Source of the DNA: an uncultured Bacilli bacterium
GTDB taxonomy: Bacteria > Bacillota_I > Bacilli_A > RF39 > UBA660
NCBI GenBank assembly: GCA_947629025.1
Contig: CANRCC010000002.1
Span: 1-64,000 of the forward strand
Direction: 5' to 3'
DNA length: 64,000 bases
Shown here: positions 47,312 through 55,821 of the stretch, in pieces
Numbering within the stretch: position 1 is the stretch's first letter
Layout: each line of letters starts with the position of its first letter
Program-made: the position numbers and the translations under genes
The notes under the pieces: generated by a model
Databases searched by the model: none
Told to the model about the DNA's origin: nothing
Seen by the model: the letters and a program-made list of their open reading frames with translations, nothing else

Positions 47312-48406
47312 CTATTTATACTCATACCATAAGCCACTTGATTTTAATTCATTTATTATTTTATTATGTTCTGAATCTGTTTTTGTAAAATATACTTTCA
47401 TATTTTTATCTGCTACAAAATATAAATAATCATTACTCGTATAATTAATTACTGCCTCTATTGCTTCACTACTTGGATTACAAATAGGTCCTATTGGTAA
47501 TTTACCAATATTATTTTGTGATCTTGTATTATATGGATTATCACTATTTATTTCTGATTTATATAAATCTCTTTCTCCAAGTTCTATTTTAGCTGCATAA
47601 TATGTAGTTACATCACTTCCAAGACTCATACCATTATTTAATCTATTTATAAATACTCCAGCAATATTCTTTCTATCATCAAGAGTTACTCCCTCTCCTT
47701 CTACCATTGATGCAAGTGTTATTATTTGATGAATAGTAAATGTAGTATTTTGAATTTGATCTTTAAATTTACTAAGTACTATATCTGTTTGATCAAGTAG
47801 TTTTTCAAATATATCTTTTACATTAGCATCTGCTTTAAATTCATAAGTATTAGGTGATAAATATCCCTCAAGTGGATAATATATATTTTCATTTAATATA
47901 GTTTCATCTAAAAACCAATATTTATTTATTAATGATTGTATATATTCTTTATCACTTAATGTATTAAATACATCATCATAGGTATTTAGTGTATTTTTTT
48001 CTATTATTTTTGCCATACCTCTCATTGTTTTTCCCTCATTAAAGGTTATAGTAATAGTTTCTTCTTTAATATTTGAACCATCTTTTAAAATAGATAATAT
48101 TTGTTTTAAACTCATATTTTTATTTAATGAATAATTACCTGCTTTTAATCCATTTATATTATTTATTTTAATATAAGCAAGCATAAATAATCTATTTCTT
48201 ATAAGTTTTTTTTCTTTTAGTATATCTGATACATCTCTAATTGTACTTCCCTCTTTTATTTTTAAAATTACTTTACTATCTTTATTTGAAATAGGCATAG
48301 TATTAACAAAACAAAATACAATTCCTATAATCATAATAATTGATATGAATATTGGAACTATATATATTAATTTTTTCTTTTTATTCTTTTTTTTATTTTT
48401 TTTCAT
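47312..48406 (-). CDS. mltG: Endolytic murein transglycosylase MltG (YceG)
   Basis: The 364-residue protein has a Lys-rich cytoplasmic start, one membrane helix (about 13-33), a LysM-like region (KIKEGSTIRDVSDILKEKKLI) and the YceG domain. The latter has ITLASMVEGEGVTLDDRKNIAGVFINRL, with the catalytic Glu, and GKLPIGPICNPSSEAIEA. It cuts nascent glycan strands. It follows alaS by 9 bp, as in related Bacillota where alaS and mltG (yrrL) are neighbours. Confidence 0.95.
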   Translation of the reverse strand: MKKNKKKNKKKKLIYIVPIFISIIMIIGIVFCFVNTMPISNKDSKVILKIKEGSTIRDVSDILKEKKLIRNRLFMLAYIKINNINGLKAGNYSLNKNMSLKQILSILKDGSNIKEETITITFNEGKTMRGMAKIIEKNTLNTYDDVFNTLSDKEYIQSLINKYWFLDETILNENIYYPLEGYLSPNTYEFKADANVKDIFEKLLDQTDIVLSKFKDQIQNTTFTIHQIITLASMVEGEGVTLDDRKNIAGVFINRLNNGMSLGSDVTTYYAAKIELGERDLYKSEINSDNPYNTRSQNNIGKLPIGPICNPSSEAIEAVINYTSNDYLYFVADKNMKVYFTKTDSEHNKIINELKSSGLWYEYK

Positions 48407-48415
48407 ATTTATCTC

Positions 48416-50167
48416 CTATTCTAATATTGCCTTTATTCTTCTTACTCCTGATGATGATGCTTCTTCTTTTATTATTTTAAATGTACCAAGTTCACTAGTA
48501 TTTTTAACATGTGGTCCACCACATAATTCTTTAGATACATCTCCTATACTATAAACTGTAACTATATCTGGATATTTTTCTATAAACATACATTCAGCAC
48601 CTGATTTAATTGCATCTTCTTTTTTCATTTCTGTTTTTGTTACATCTAATTTTTCTTTAATCCATTTATTTACTAAATCTTCTGTTTTCTTTTTTTCTTC
48701 TTCTGTTAATTTATGATCACAAGAAAAATCAAATCTCATTCTTTCACTTGTTATATTTGAACCTTTTTGATGAACATCTTTATTAATAACTTGTTTTAAT
48801 GCTGCATTTAATAAATGTGTTGCTGTATGATATTTTACTTCCATTTCTCCAGTTGCTGCTAATCCTCCTTTAAATTTACCAGATGAAGCACTTCTAGATA
48901 ATTCTTGATGTGCCTTAAATTTTTCATAAAAACCATTTATATCTACACTAAATCCTTGTTCTTTTGCTAATTCTTCTGTTAATTCTATTGGAAATCCATA
49001 AGTATCGTAAAGTTTAAATGCTAAATCTTTATTTATTTTATTATCAGTAATATTTTTTGTAATCTTTTCAAATTTTCTTAATCCTTTTTCTAGTGTTTTA
49101 TTAAATTTTATTTTTTCATTTTTTAATACTTCATAAACTACATTTTCATTTTCACTTAATTCACTATAATATTTTTTATACTGATTTATTACTACTCTAG
49201 CTATTTTTTCTTCAAAATTACTATTTATATCTATATCTAATTTTCTAGCATGTCTAATTGCTCTTCTTATTAATCTTCTAAGTATATATCCTTGATCAGT
49301 ATTAGATGGTTTTATTAATGATTTATCAGCTGCTATAAATACTGCAGTTCTTATATGGTCTGCAATTATCCTCATACTTCTTTCATTACCATCATATTTT
49401 TTATTTGATACATCTTCTATTGTACTAATTATGTCTTTAAATAAACTAGACTGATAATTATCATCTTTATTTTCAAGTAGTGCTACTACTCTTTCAACTC
49501 CCATTCCTGTATCTACATTTTTAACAGGTAATTTTGTATAAGTACCATCTTCATTTTTATAATATTCCATAAATACATTATTCCATATTTCTACCCATCT
49601 ATCATCATCTTTATCATATACTTTTGGAATTTCATCATTGCTTCTAAAGTAAAATATTTCTGTATCACATCCGCAAGGACCACTTTCTCCTGCTATCCAA
49701 AAATTATCATCTTTTCCTAGATATGCAATTTTTTCTTTTTTTATTCCAAGACTTTCCCATATACCTGCACTTATTTCATCTTTAGGTATATTCTCATCTC
49801 CCTTAAATACTGTTACTGCTAATTTTTCTACTGGAATATTTAAAACTTTAGTTAAAAATTCAAAACTATAGTTTATACTTTCTTCTTTAAAATAATCTCC
49901 TAAAGACCAATTTCCAAGCATTTCAAAAAATGTATGATGTGTTTTATCTCCAACCTCATCTAAATCATTAGTTCTAATACATTTTTGATAATCACATAAT
50001 CTTTTTCCATAAGGATGTTTTTCTCCCATTAAATATGGAATAAGAGGTTGCATACCTGCAGTATTAAATAGTACTGATGGATCATTTTCTGGTACTACAG
50101 GAGCACTAGGTATTTGTTTATGTCCTTTACTTACAAAATAATTTATATATAAATCTTTTAAATTCAT
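48416..50167 (-). CDS. alaS: Alanine-tRNA ligase, short form without the C-terminal domain
   Basis: The aminoacylation core has FFEMLGNWSLGDYF, SGPCGCDTEI, NVDTGMGVERV and RRLIRRAIRHARKL. The editing domain has HTATHLLNAAL and CGGPHVKNTSELG. The protein ends at residue 583, just after this domain (VRRIKAILE), so the oligomerising DHHA1/C-Ala part (about 270-300 residues in standard enzymes) is absent. The stop lies 9 bp before mltG, so this looks like a real shortening rather than a broken gene. Regulation is by the T-box upstream of cmk. Confidence 0.95.
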   Translation of the reverse strand: MNLKDLYINYFVSKGHKQIPSAPVVPENDPSVLFNTAGMQPLIPYLMGEKHPYGKRLCDYQKCIRTNDLDEVGDKTHHTFFEMLGNWSLGDYFKEESINYSFEFLTKVLNIPVEKLAVTVFKGDENIPKDEISAGIWESLGIKKEKIAYLGKDDNFWIAGESGPCGCDTEIFYFRSNDEIPKVYDKDDDRWVEIWNNVFMEYYKNEDGTYTKLPVKNVDTGMGVERVVALLENKDDNYQSSLFKDIISTIEDVSNKKYDGNERSMRIIADHIRTAVFIAADKSLIKPSNTDQGYILRRLIRRAIRHARKLDIDINSNFEEKIARVVINQYKKYYSELSENENVVYEVLKNEKIKFNKTLEKGLRKFEKITKNITDNKINKDLAFKLYDTYGFPIELTEELAKEQGFSVDINGFYEKFKAHQELSRSASSGKFKGGLAATGEMEVKYHTATHLLNAALKQVINKDVHQKGSNITSERMRFDFSCDHKLTEEEKKKTEDLVNKWIKEKLDVTKTEMKKEDAIKSGAECMFIEKYPDIVTVYSIGDVSKELCGGPHVKNTSELGTFKIIKEEASSSGVRRIKAILE

Positions 50168-50171
50168 AATT

Positions 50172-50825
50172 TTAATTCCTTTCTATAATATCTTTTATTT
50201 TATTAACAACATCATCTATATGCATATTAGTAGTATCTATATATATTTGATCATCAGTTCTTATTAGTGCCCCTACTTTTTTATGCATATCATTATAATC
50301 TCTTTTTTTTATGTTTTCATAAACCTCTTCATATGTCATATCAATATTTTTTTCTTTATTTTGCTTAATTCTTCTTTTTACTCTTTCATCTAATGATGCA
50401 TCTAGATAAAACTTATAAGTTGCATTTTTAAATACTACTGTTGTTATATCTCTACCTTCCATTACTACATCATGATTTTCTGCCATTTTTCTTTGAATAT
50501 TTACCATATTTTCTCTAACTTTTTCAATACTAGATACTTCAGATACTATATTACTTACTTCTTTTCCTCTAATTATATTAGTTACATCTTCATTATCTAA
50601 ATATACTTTACCATCTGTAGATAATTTAATATCTATATTTTTAGATAATTCTATTATTTTTTCTTCATCATCTAGTGGAATATTGTTTTTTAATACACTA
50701 AGTGCAACACATCTATAAGTTGCTCCTGTATCAATATTTACTAAATTAAATATTTTTGCTAGCTTTTCAGCTACTGTACCTTTACCACTTCCACAAGGTC
50801 CATCAATTGCGATTATCTTATTCAT
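50172..50825 (-). CDS. cmk: Cytidylate kinase
   Basis: Cmk phosphorylates CMP and dCMP. The 217-residue protein has Walker A IAIDGPCGSGKGTVAEKLA, the NIDTGATYRCVAL acceptor segment, VVMEGRDITTVVF and the DASLDERVKRRIKQN lid. ATG at 50825 has GGAGGATAATATT. First gene after an alanine T-box and 4 bp before alaS, which makes a nucleotide kinase part of an alanine-controlled operon. Confidence 0.96.
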   Translation of the reverse strand: MNKIIAIDGPCGSGKGTVAEKLAKIFNLVNIDTGATYRCVALSVLKNNIPLDDEEKIIELSKNIDIKLSTDGKVYLDNEDVTNIIRGKEVSNIVSEVSSIEKVRENMVNIQRKMAENHDVVMEGRDITTVVFKNATYKFYLDASLDERVKRRIKQNKEKNIDMTYEEVYENIKKRDYNDMHKKVGALIRTDDQIYIDTTNMHIDDVVNKIKDIIERN

Positions 50826-50840
50826 AATATTATCCTCCAA

Positions 50841-51087
50841 AATAACAAAAGGATAGTACGTTAAGGAGCCTATAACAAGGCGGTACCATCCTTTTATTTA
50901 CTTAATTTGATAACGGTTTTTATATTCCGGCTTATTATAAGCAACTTCAGGCACTAGCATTTTCATTAAAATTTATTATCAGTTTTCACCAAATACTGAC
51001 TCTCTACTAATAAATAATTAATTACTTTTTGCCATCATTAGTCTTTAATATATAATTTGATAATTTTAAATAATTATCAAAAATATC
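50841..51087 (-). promoter_or_regulatory. T-box riboswitch, alanine-specific, upstream of cmk-alaS
   Basis: The minus strand holds the conserved T-box sequence GGATGGTACCGCC (about 50879-50891) in an antiterminator, followed by an alternative terminator stem (AAAGGAT...ATCCTTTT, 50847-50897). Further upstream lie AAACCGTTATC and a Stem I with GTCAGTATTTGGTG. A GCU triplet at 50956-50958, where the specifier is expected just after the AATGAAAAT stretch, codes for alanine. Uncharged tRNA-Ala would allow expression of cmk, alaS and mltG. Confidence 0.9.
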
Positions 51088-51093
51088 AAGTTT

Positions 51094-51122
51094 ATTATAT
51101 CAAAACTCATATTAAATATCAA
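51094..51122 (-). promoter_or_regulatory. Promoter of the T-box-cmk-alaS operon
   Basis: TTGATA (51117-51122), 17-bp spacer, TATAAT (51094-51099) preceded by TGA (extended -10). Confidence 0.8.
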
Positions 51123-51138
51123 TTGAAATTAATATTAT

Positions 51139-51999
51139 TTACATTAATTTTAATGATTCAATTTCCTTTATTGATAAGCCAGTATATTCACTAATTAAAT
51201 TTATATTAAGACCCTTTTTAAGCATATTTTGTACTATTTGTAATCTTTCTTTTTCAGTACCCTCTTTAATTCCTTCATTGATGCCTTCTTTTATTCCTTT
51301 TTCAATTCCATCTTCTTCTGCTTTCTTTAATCTTGAGTTTAATATCTTTCTTTGGTCTTCTTCATAGCTCATATATTCTCTAAATTCTGGATCTTCATTT
51401 AATCTATCTAACTCTTTCATATATTTTTCGACCGCCTTATCTTTCTTTGATAGAATTTGTAAGTCTTCTTTCTCTAAGTTTAACATCACTAATGCTTTGT
51501 TTCTTCTTATTAATTCTTCTTTTTTATTATCCCATATTTTCTTATAAAAATCCATATTATATTCATATATTTTTAAATTTTCTATAAATTTCTTTCCTTC
51601 TTCATCTTGTACATAATATACTCTATATGCTTTATTATCTTTTATTCCATATGATAAGTTTATTTGTATATGCATTATATCTTCTGTATATATTTCTCCT
51701 ACTAATGTATTATGTGAATATATATCTGATATATATGCCATATTCCTTGGATGTACATAATATTCATTACTTGTATTTACTTCTATTTGTACTTTTCCTA
51801 TATCTGTTTCTAATAAGGCATCTACTGTCTTTCCTTTTACATTTATATTTCCTACATTTCTTTCTTGTCTTTTTATTTGTATATTATTTATCTTTATTTC
51901 TAATATACTTTCTAATAAGAATTTTAATATATCTTTATTTTTTTCATTAAGCATTATTTCTTTAAATGCTCTATCATATTTGCCGGTATAATATTTCAT
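51139..51999 (-). CDS. Rpn-family PD-(D/E)XK nuclease/transposase-like protein
   Basis: The 286-residue protein has YDRAFKEIMLNEKNKDILKFLLESIL, the core VDALLETDIGKVQIEVN (Asp and Glu as in PD-(D/E)XK, with Asn where Lys is usual), helical regions, a GIKEGINEGIKEGT repeat and the tail NLISEYTGLSIKEIESLK shared with the copies at 1 and 18961. Its core is only distantly like the one at 18961. It is inserted just upstream of the alaS T-box. ATG at 51999 follows AAAGGAGG. It is likely a mobile-type or accessory gene. Confidence 0.82.
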   Translation of the reverse strand: MKYYTGKYDRAFKEIMLNEKNKDILKFLLESILEIKINNIQIKRQERNVGNINVKGKTVDALLETDIGKVQIEVNTSNEYYVHPRNMAYISDIYSHNTLVGEIYTEDIMHIQINLSYGIKDNKAYRVYYVQDEEGKKFIENLKIYEYNMDFYKKIWDNKKEELIRRNKALVMLNLEKEDLQILSKKDKAVEKYMKELDRLNEDPEFREYMSYEEDQRKILNSRLKKAEEDGIEKGIKEGINEGIKEGTEKERLQIVQNMLKKGLNINLISEYTGLSIKEIESLKLM

Positions 52000-52056
52000 A
52001 ACTTATACCTCCTTTCACTAATTATTTTCTCTTTTTATTTTCTAAATCCCCTAAAA

Positions 52057-52082
52057 ATAAAAAAAACAACTTTTTAGTTGTT
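52057..52082 (-). terminator. Terminator of the gene at 52081
   Basis: AACAACT/AGTTGTT stem (52065-52082), 4-nt loop, then a T run. A TTTTTAGGGGA segment follows, as upstream of the other Rpn gene. Confidence 0.65.
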
Positions 52083-52830
52083 ATTCAAGATTACTTCTAA
52101 ACTCTTTTAAAGAGGTTAAAAATTCTAAATTTTTTGTTTCTTCTATCTCATCATTTTTCTTATCAAACTTAAATTCTTCTAAATCTATAAAAGACTCTAA
52201 TACTTCATCTTTCTCTTCTTTTTCTTTTTGAATACCAAATATTGGTGAAATAACTTTTGATGCTTTAAACTTTTTTGGTTCTTCTTCAATTTTTTCTATT
52301 TGCTCTATTTGTTCTTCTTTTTCTGGTTCTAATTCATTTAATACTTCTACTTCTTCACATTTATAAACAATTTTTTGACTTCCTGCTCTTTTAACAAGTT
52401 CATCATAGCTAATAATTGCATTTTCTTCTTGATCTTCTTCAAATTCAGTTAAATTTATTGGTTCTTTTTCTAAAGTATCTTCTATTAATTTTGTTATATC
52501 ATCAATTGAAGTTTTTTTAGGAACAACTTTTACAACTTCTTCTACTTCTTGTTTTTTTACTTCCTTTATTGGGACTTCTTTATTTTCTTTCTTTAGATTT
52601 ACTAATGGTTTTATATCTTTATTAGCAGTATCTATTTTTTGACTTATAGTAGATATTTTCTTTTTTACACTTATTCCTTTAAGTATTTTATCATTTTTCT
52701 TTTTTGTAATATAATTAATAACCAAAATACTAATAAGCATAAGTGATACTAATATAATTAAAAATAATAACACTTGACTACTACTATCCATATTTGAAAA
52801 CATATATAAAATTGAATTAAAATTTATCAT
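52081..52830 (-). CDS. Membrane-anchored protein with long acidic cytoplasmic region
   Basis: I do not recognise this 249-residue protein. A single membrane helix (about 19-40; VLLFLIILVSLMLISILVI) is followed by a long Lys/Glu-rich region with coiled-coil tendency and low complexity (PEKEEQIEQIEKIEEEPKK). It lies 4 bp downstream of rsmE, and both may be one operon. Start ATG has GAGGTGAAGTA. The topology is reminiscent of division scaffold proteins, but no motif supports that. Confidence 0.7.
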   Translation of the reverse strand: MINFNSILYMFSNMDSSSQVLLFLIILVSLMLISILVINYITKKKNDKILKGISVKKKISTISQKIDTANKDIKPLVNLKKENKEVPIKEVKKQEVEEVVKVVPKKTSIDDITKLIEDTLEKEPINLTEFEEDQEENAIISYDELVKRAGSQKIVYKCEEVEVLNELEPEKEEQIEQIEKIEEEPKKFKASKVISPIFGIQKEKEEKDEVLESFIDLEEFKFDKKNDEIEETKNLEFLTSLKEFRSNLE

Positions 52831-52834
52831 TACT

Positions 52835-53542
52835 TCACCTCATTAACTCATACTTTAAAATGCTCATTGCAAATATGGGAGCAGTTTCTGTTCTTAATAT
52901 TGTATTACCAAATGATGTACCTATAAACCCACTTTCAATAAACAATTTTTCTTCTTCACTATCAAATCCACCCTCGGGACCGACGACTATAATAATTCTA
53001 TCACAAATATTAGCATTTTGTAATACATTTTTTATAGATTTTTGATTTTCTTTTGTACTTGCTAAAATTTTTAAATCATAATCCAATTTACATATGTCAT
53101 TTATATTCATAACATTACTAACATTTGGGCATATATTTCTATATGATTGCTCTGCTGCTTCCTTTGTTATCATATTCCATCTATCTATTTTTTTCTTTTC
53201 TTTTTTATCTATTTTTACTTTACATCTATTTGCACAATATGGAATAAAATTATATGCTCCAAGCTCTGTACATTTTTGAAGGATGAAATCTGTTTTTGTT
53301 TCATTTACTAATGAGAATACTATAGTTATCTTCTTATCTAATTCATTATTTATATCTAACTTTTTTTCCTTTTTAATTAATACATCGTTATTTTTTATAC
53401 TTTGTATTTTACATAAATATACATTTTTATCATAAACTACTTCTATTAAATCATTTTCTTTCATTCTCATAACCTTTGATATATGAAACTTATCTTGACT
53501 AGTTAAATTTAATTTTTCATCTACAGCAAAATATCTTTGCAT
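52835..53542 (-). CDS. rsmE: 16S rRNA (uracil1498-N3)-methyltransferase
   Basis: The 235-residue SPOUT protein has an N-terminal PUA-like region (MQRYFAV...FHISKVMRMKENDLIEVV), KCTELGAYNFIPYCANRCKV, WNMITKEAAEQSYRNICP, and the SAM knot VGPEGGFDSEEEKLF...LRTETAP. ATG at 53542 follows GGTGATTAAA. In Bacillus, rsmE lies downstream of dnaJ; here an AAA gene on the other strand lies between. Confidence 0.95.
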   Translation of the reverse strand: MQRYFAVDEKLNLTSQDKFHISKVMRMKENDLIEVVYDKNVYLCKIQSIKNNDVLIKKEKKLDINNELDKKITIVFSLVNETKTDFILQKCTELGAYNFIPYCANRCKVKIDKKEKKKIDRWNMITKEAAEQSYRNICPNVSNVMNINDICKLDYDLKILASTKENQKSIKNVLQNANICDRIIIVVGPEGGFDSEEEKLFIESGFIGTSFGNTILRTETAPIFAMSILKYELMR

Positions 53543-53678
53543 TTTAATCACCAAGTATATTATAAAATATTAATATTCCTATTACAACAAATTTCTACTA
53601 AATAAATAAATTTTAACAATACATTACTAGTAAAATTGTTTATTTTTTGGTATACTAACTATAGTAAGGAGAATTATT

Positions 53679-54656
53679 ATGGATATGGATAATGATATAA
53701 TTAAATATACACCAAATGAAGATAGTAATAATAATGCTTTAGATAATAAATTTAGTGTTCTTAAAAACTATGCAGAAGATTTAACAAATAAGACTTATAT
53801 AACAAATCCTGCGATAGAAAGAGATGAAGAAATAAAAAATTTAATACTTATACTACTTAGCCCAGAAAAGTCTGCAGTACTTACTGGTAAAGCTGGTATT
53901 GGTAAAACATCTATTGTTGAAGGACTTAGTTATAGAATTCAAAGAAAAGAAGTACCAAACGCTTTACTTGATAGTAAAATATATAAAATTGCTACTTCAT
54001 CTTTACTTGGTAGTTATGAAAGTAATGGAAATGAAGAATCAAAACTTCAACTTCTTATTAATGAAGTTTTAGGTAAAAAAAATATTATCTTATTTATAGA
54101 TGAAATACATACATTAGTAACTGCATCAAGAACTGGAGATATTGACTTTTTAAATATGCTTAAACCTGGACTTGATCGTGGTGATATTAAGATTATTGGT
54201 GCGACTACAACTGCTGAATACGAACAGTATTTACTTAAAGATAAAGCTTTCTTAAGACGTTTTGAAAAAATTGAAGTTGAAGAACCAGATCAAGAAACAA
54301 CAGTTAAAATACTAATGGGAACTGTTAAAAAAATAGAAGCTGCTACTAATGTTAAGTGGCCTTATACAAATTGGGTTCTTGAACTTGTTTGCAAATTCAT
54401 TGTTAATATGACTAGTGAATATAAAAGAATATATGAAACTGGTTCTAGATATCCTGATGTATCACTTGCACTTTTATCAAAATGTTTTACATATGCAAGA
54501 TTTGAAAACTCAGAATATGTTACATTTAAACATATATATCAAGCAATAATCAATTGTAATAGCGTTTATGATGATGTTATAATAAAAGAACTTGCAGTAT
54601 TTAAAGAAACATTTAATGAATTTCTTGTAAAAGAAAATGTAGAGATGTCTATCTAA
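53679..54656 (+). CDS. Stand-alone Clp-type AAA+ ATPase module
   Basis: The 325-residue protein matches the first ATPase domain (D1) of ClpA/ClpB/ClpC: ERDEEIKNLILILLSPEKSAVLTGKAGIGKTSIVEGLSYRI (Walker A), a KIATSSLLGSYESN pore-type loop, FIDEIHTLV (Walker B), and IIGATTTAEYEQYLLKDKAFLRRFEKIEVEEP (sensor 1 and arginine finger). No N-domain, middle domain or second ATPase domain is present. It lies between dnaJ and rsmE on the opposite strand, so a chaperone link is possible. Start ATG has AAGGAG. Confidence 0.85.
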   Translation: MDMDNDIIKYTPNEDSNNNALDNKFSVLKNYAEDLTNKTYITNPAIERDEEIKNLILILLSPEKSAVLTGKAGIGKTSIVEGLSYRIQRKEVPNALLDSKIYKIATSSLLGSYESNGNEESKLQLLINEVLGKKNIILFIDEIHTLVTASRTGDIDFLNMLKPGLDRGDIKIIGATTTAEYEQYLLKDKAFLRRFEKIEVEEPDQETTVKILMGTVKKIEAATNVKWPYTNWVLELVCKFIVNMTSEYKRIYETGSRYPDVSLALLSKCFTYARFENSEYVTFKHIYQAIINCNSVYDDVIIKELAVFKETFNEFLVKENVEMSI

Positions 54657-54668
54657 TATCTCTACATT
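54636..54668. terminator. Terminator at the end of the AAA gene
   Basis: AATGTAGAGAT and ATCTCTACATT form an 11-bp stem, overlapping the stop and followed by Ts. Bidirectional with dnaJ. Confidence 0.75.
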
Positions 54669-54669
54669 T

Positions 54670-55806
54670 TTATTTTCTAAAAAATTTTTTAAATCTATTT
54701 ATAAAGTCATCGTTATCATCTAAATTAGTTTTTCCTAATTCTTTAAATAATTCTTTTTGCTTTTTATCTAGTTTGGTTGGAATAACTACATTAATTACTA
54801 TATATAAATCTCCTACTTTACTTGAGTTAAGATATGGCACACCTTTTCCTTTAATTTTATGTTTTTCTCCATTTTGGGTTCCTTCTGGTATATTTAATAT
54901 AATACTTTCTTTCATAAGAGGTACTTCTTTTTTACATCCAAGTGTAGCTTCTATTATATTAATTGGAATGGTCATATAAATATCATTACCTTCTCTTTTA
55001 AATATTTCATGTTCACGTACATTAAACTCTACATATAAATCTCCACTAGGTCCGCCATTTATTCCAGCTTCACCTTTTTCTTTTAATCTTATTTGGTTAC
55101 CTGTATCTACACCTGCTGGAATTGTAACTGATAGAGTTTTTCTTTTTCTTACTCTACCTGTTCCTTTACAATTACTACATACTTCTTTATATGTCACTCC
55201 ACTTCCATTACATTCTGGACAAGTTGTTTTTGACATAAATGATCCAAACATAGTTCTTGATTCTTCAGTTACTGTACCACTTCCATGGCATCTTTGACAA
55301 GTTGCCTGTTTATGTCCACCTTTTCCTTTACATTCACTACATGTTTCATATACATCAATAGTTAAATCTTTTGTGCATCCATATACTGCTTCCATAAAAG
55401 ACAAATCCATTTTATATAAAACATCATTTCCTTTTCTTGCTCTATTACCTCTTGATGATGAAGATGAAAATCCAAATCCACTTCCAAAAACACCAGATAA
55501 TATATCAGATAAATCTATATCGTCAAAACCAAATGAAGATGAGAATCCTCCAAATCCACCATATCCTTGACCACCAGCATTATTTTCAAATGCAGCATGA
55601 CCAAATTGATCATATGTTTTTCTCTTATTTGGATCAGATAATACTTCATATGCTTCTTGTACTTCTTTAAATTTTTCTGGTGCATCTTTGTCTTTATTTA
55701 TATCTGGATGATACATTTTAGCTAATTTTCTAAAAGCACTTTTAATTTCTTTTTCATCGGCAGTTTTAGAAACACCTAAAACCTCATAATAATCTCTTTT
55801 TGCCAT
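54670..55806 (-). CDS. dnaJ: Chaperone protein DnaJ
   Basis: The 378-residue type I J-protein has a J domain ([17 protein letters not shown] in [11 protein letters not shown]), a Gly/Phe/Ser-rich linker ([12 protein letters not shown]), four CxxCxGxG zinc repeats ([32 protein letters not shown]) and the substrate-binding C-terminus. ATG at 55806 follows GGAAGGTG. It stimulates DnaK. It is separated from the hrcA-grpE-dnaK operon by pepF. Confidence 0.97.
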   Translation of the reverse strand: MAKRDYYEVLGVSKTADEKEIKSAFRKLAKMYHPDINKDKDAPEKFKEVQEAYEVLSDPNKRKTYDQFGHAAFENNAGGQGYGGFGGFSSSFGFDDIDLSDILSGVFGSGFGFSSSSSRGNRARKGNDVLYKMDLSFMEAVYGCTKDLTIDVYETCSECKGKGGHKQATCQRCHGSGTVTEESRTMFGSFMSKTTCPECNGSGVTYKEVCSNCKGTGRVRKRKTLSVTIPAGVDTGNQIRLKEKGEAGINGGPSGDLYVEFNVREHEIFKREGNDIYMTIPINIIEATLGCKKEVPLMKESIILNIPEGTQNGEKHKIKGKGVPYLNSSKVGDLYIVINVVIPTKLDKKQKELFKELGKTNLDDNDDFINRFKKFFRK

Positions 55807-55821
55807 ATACTTCACCTTCCA

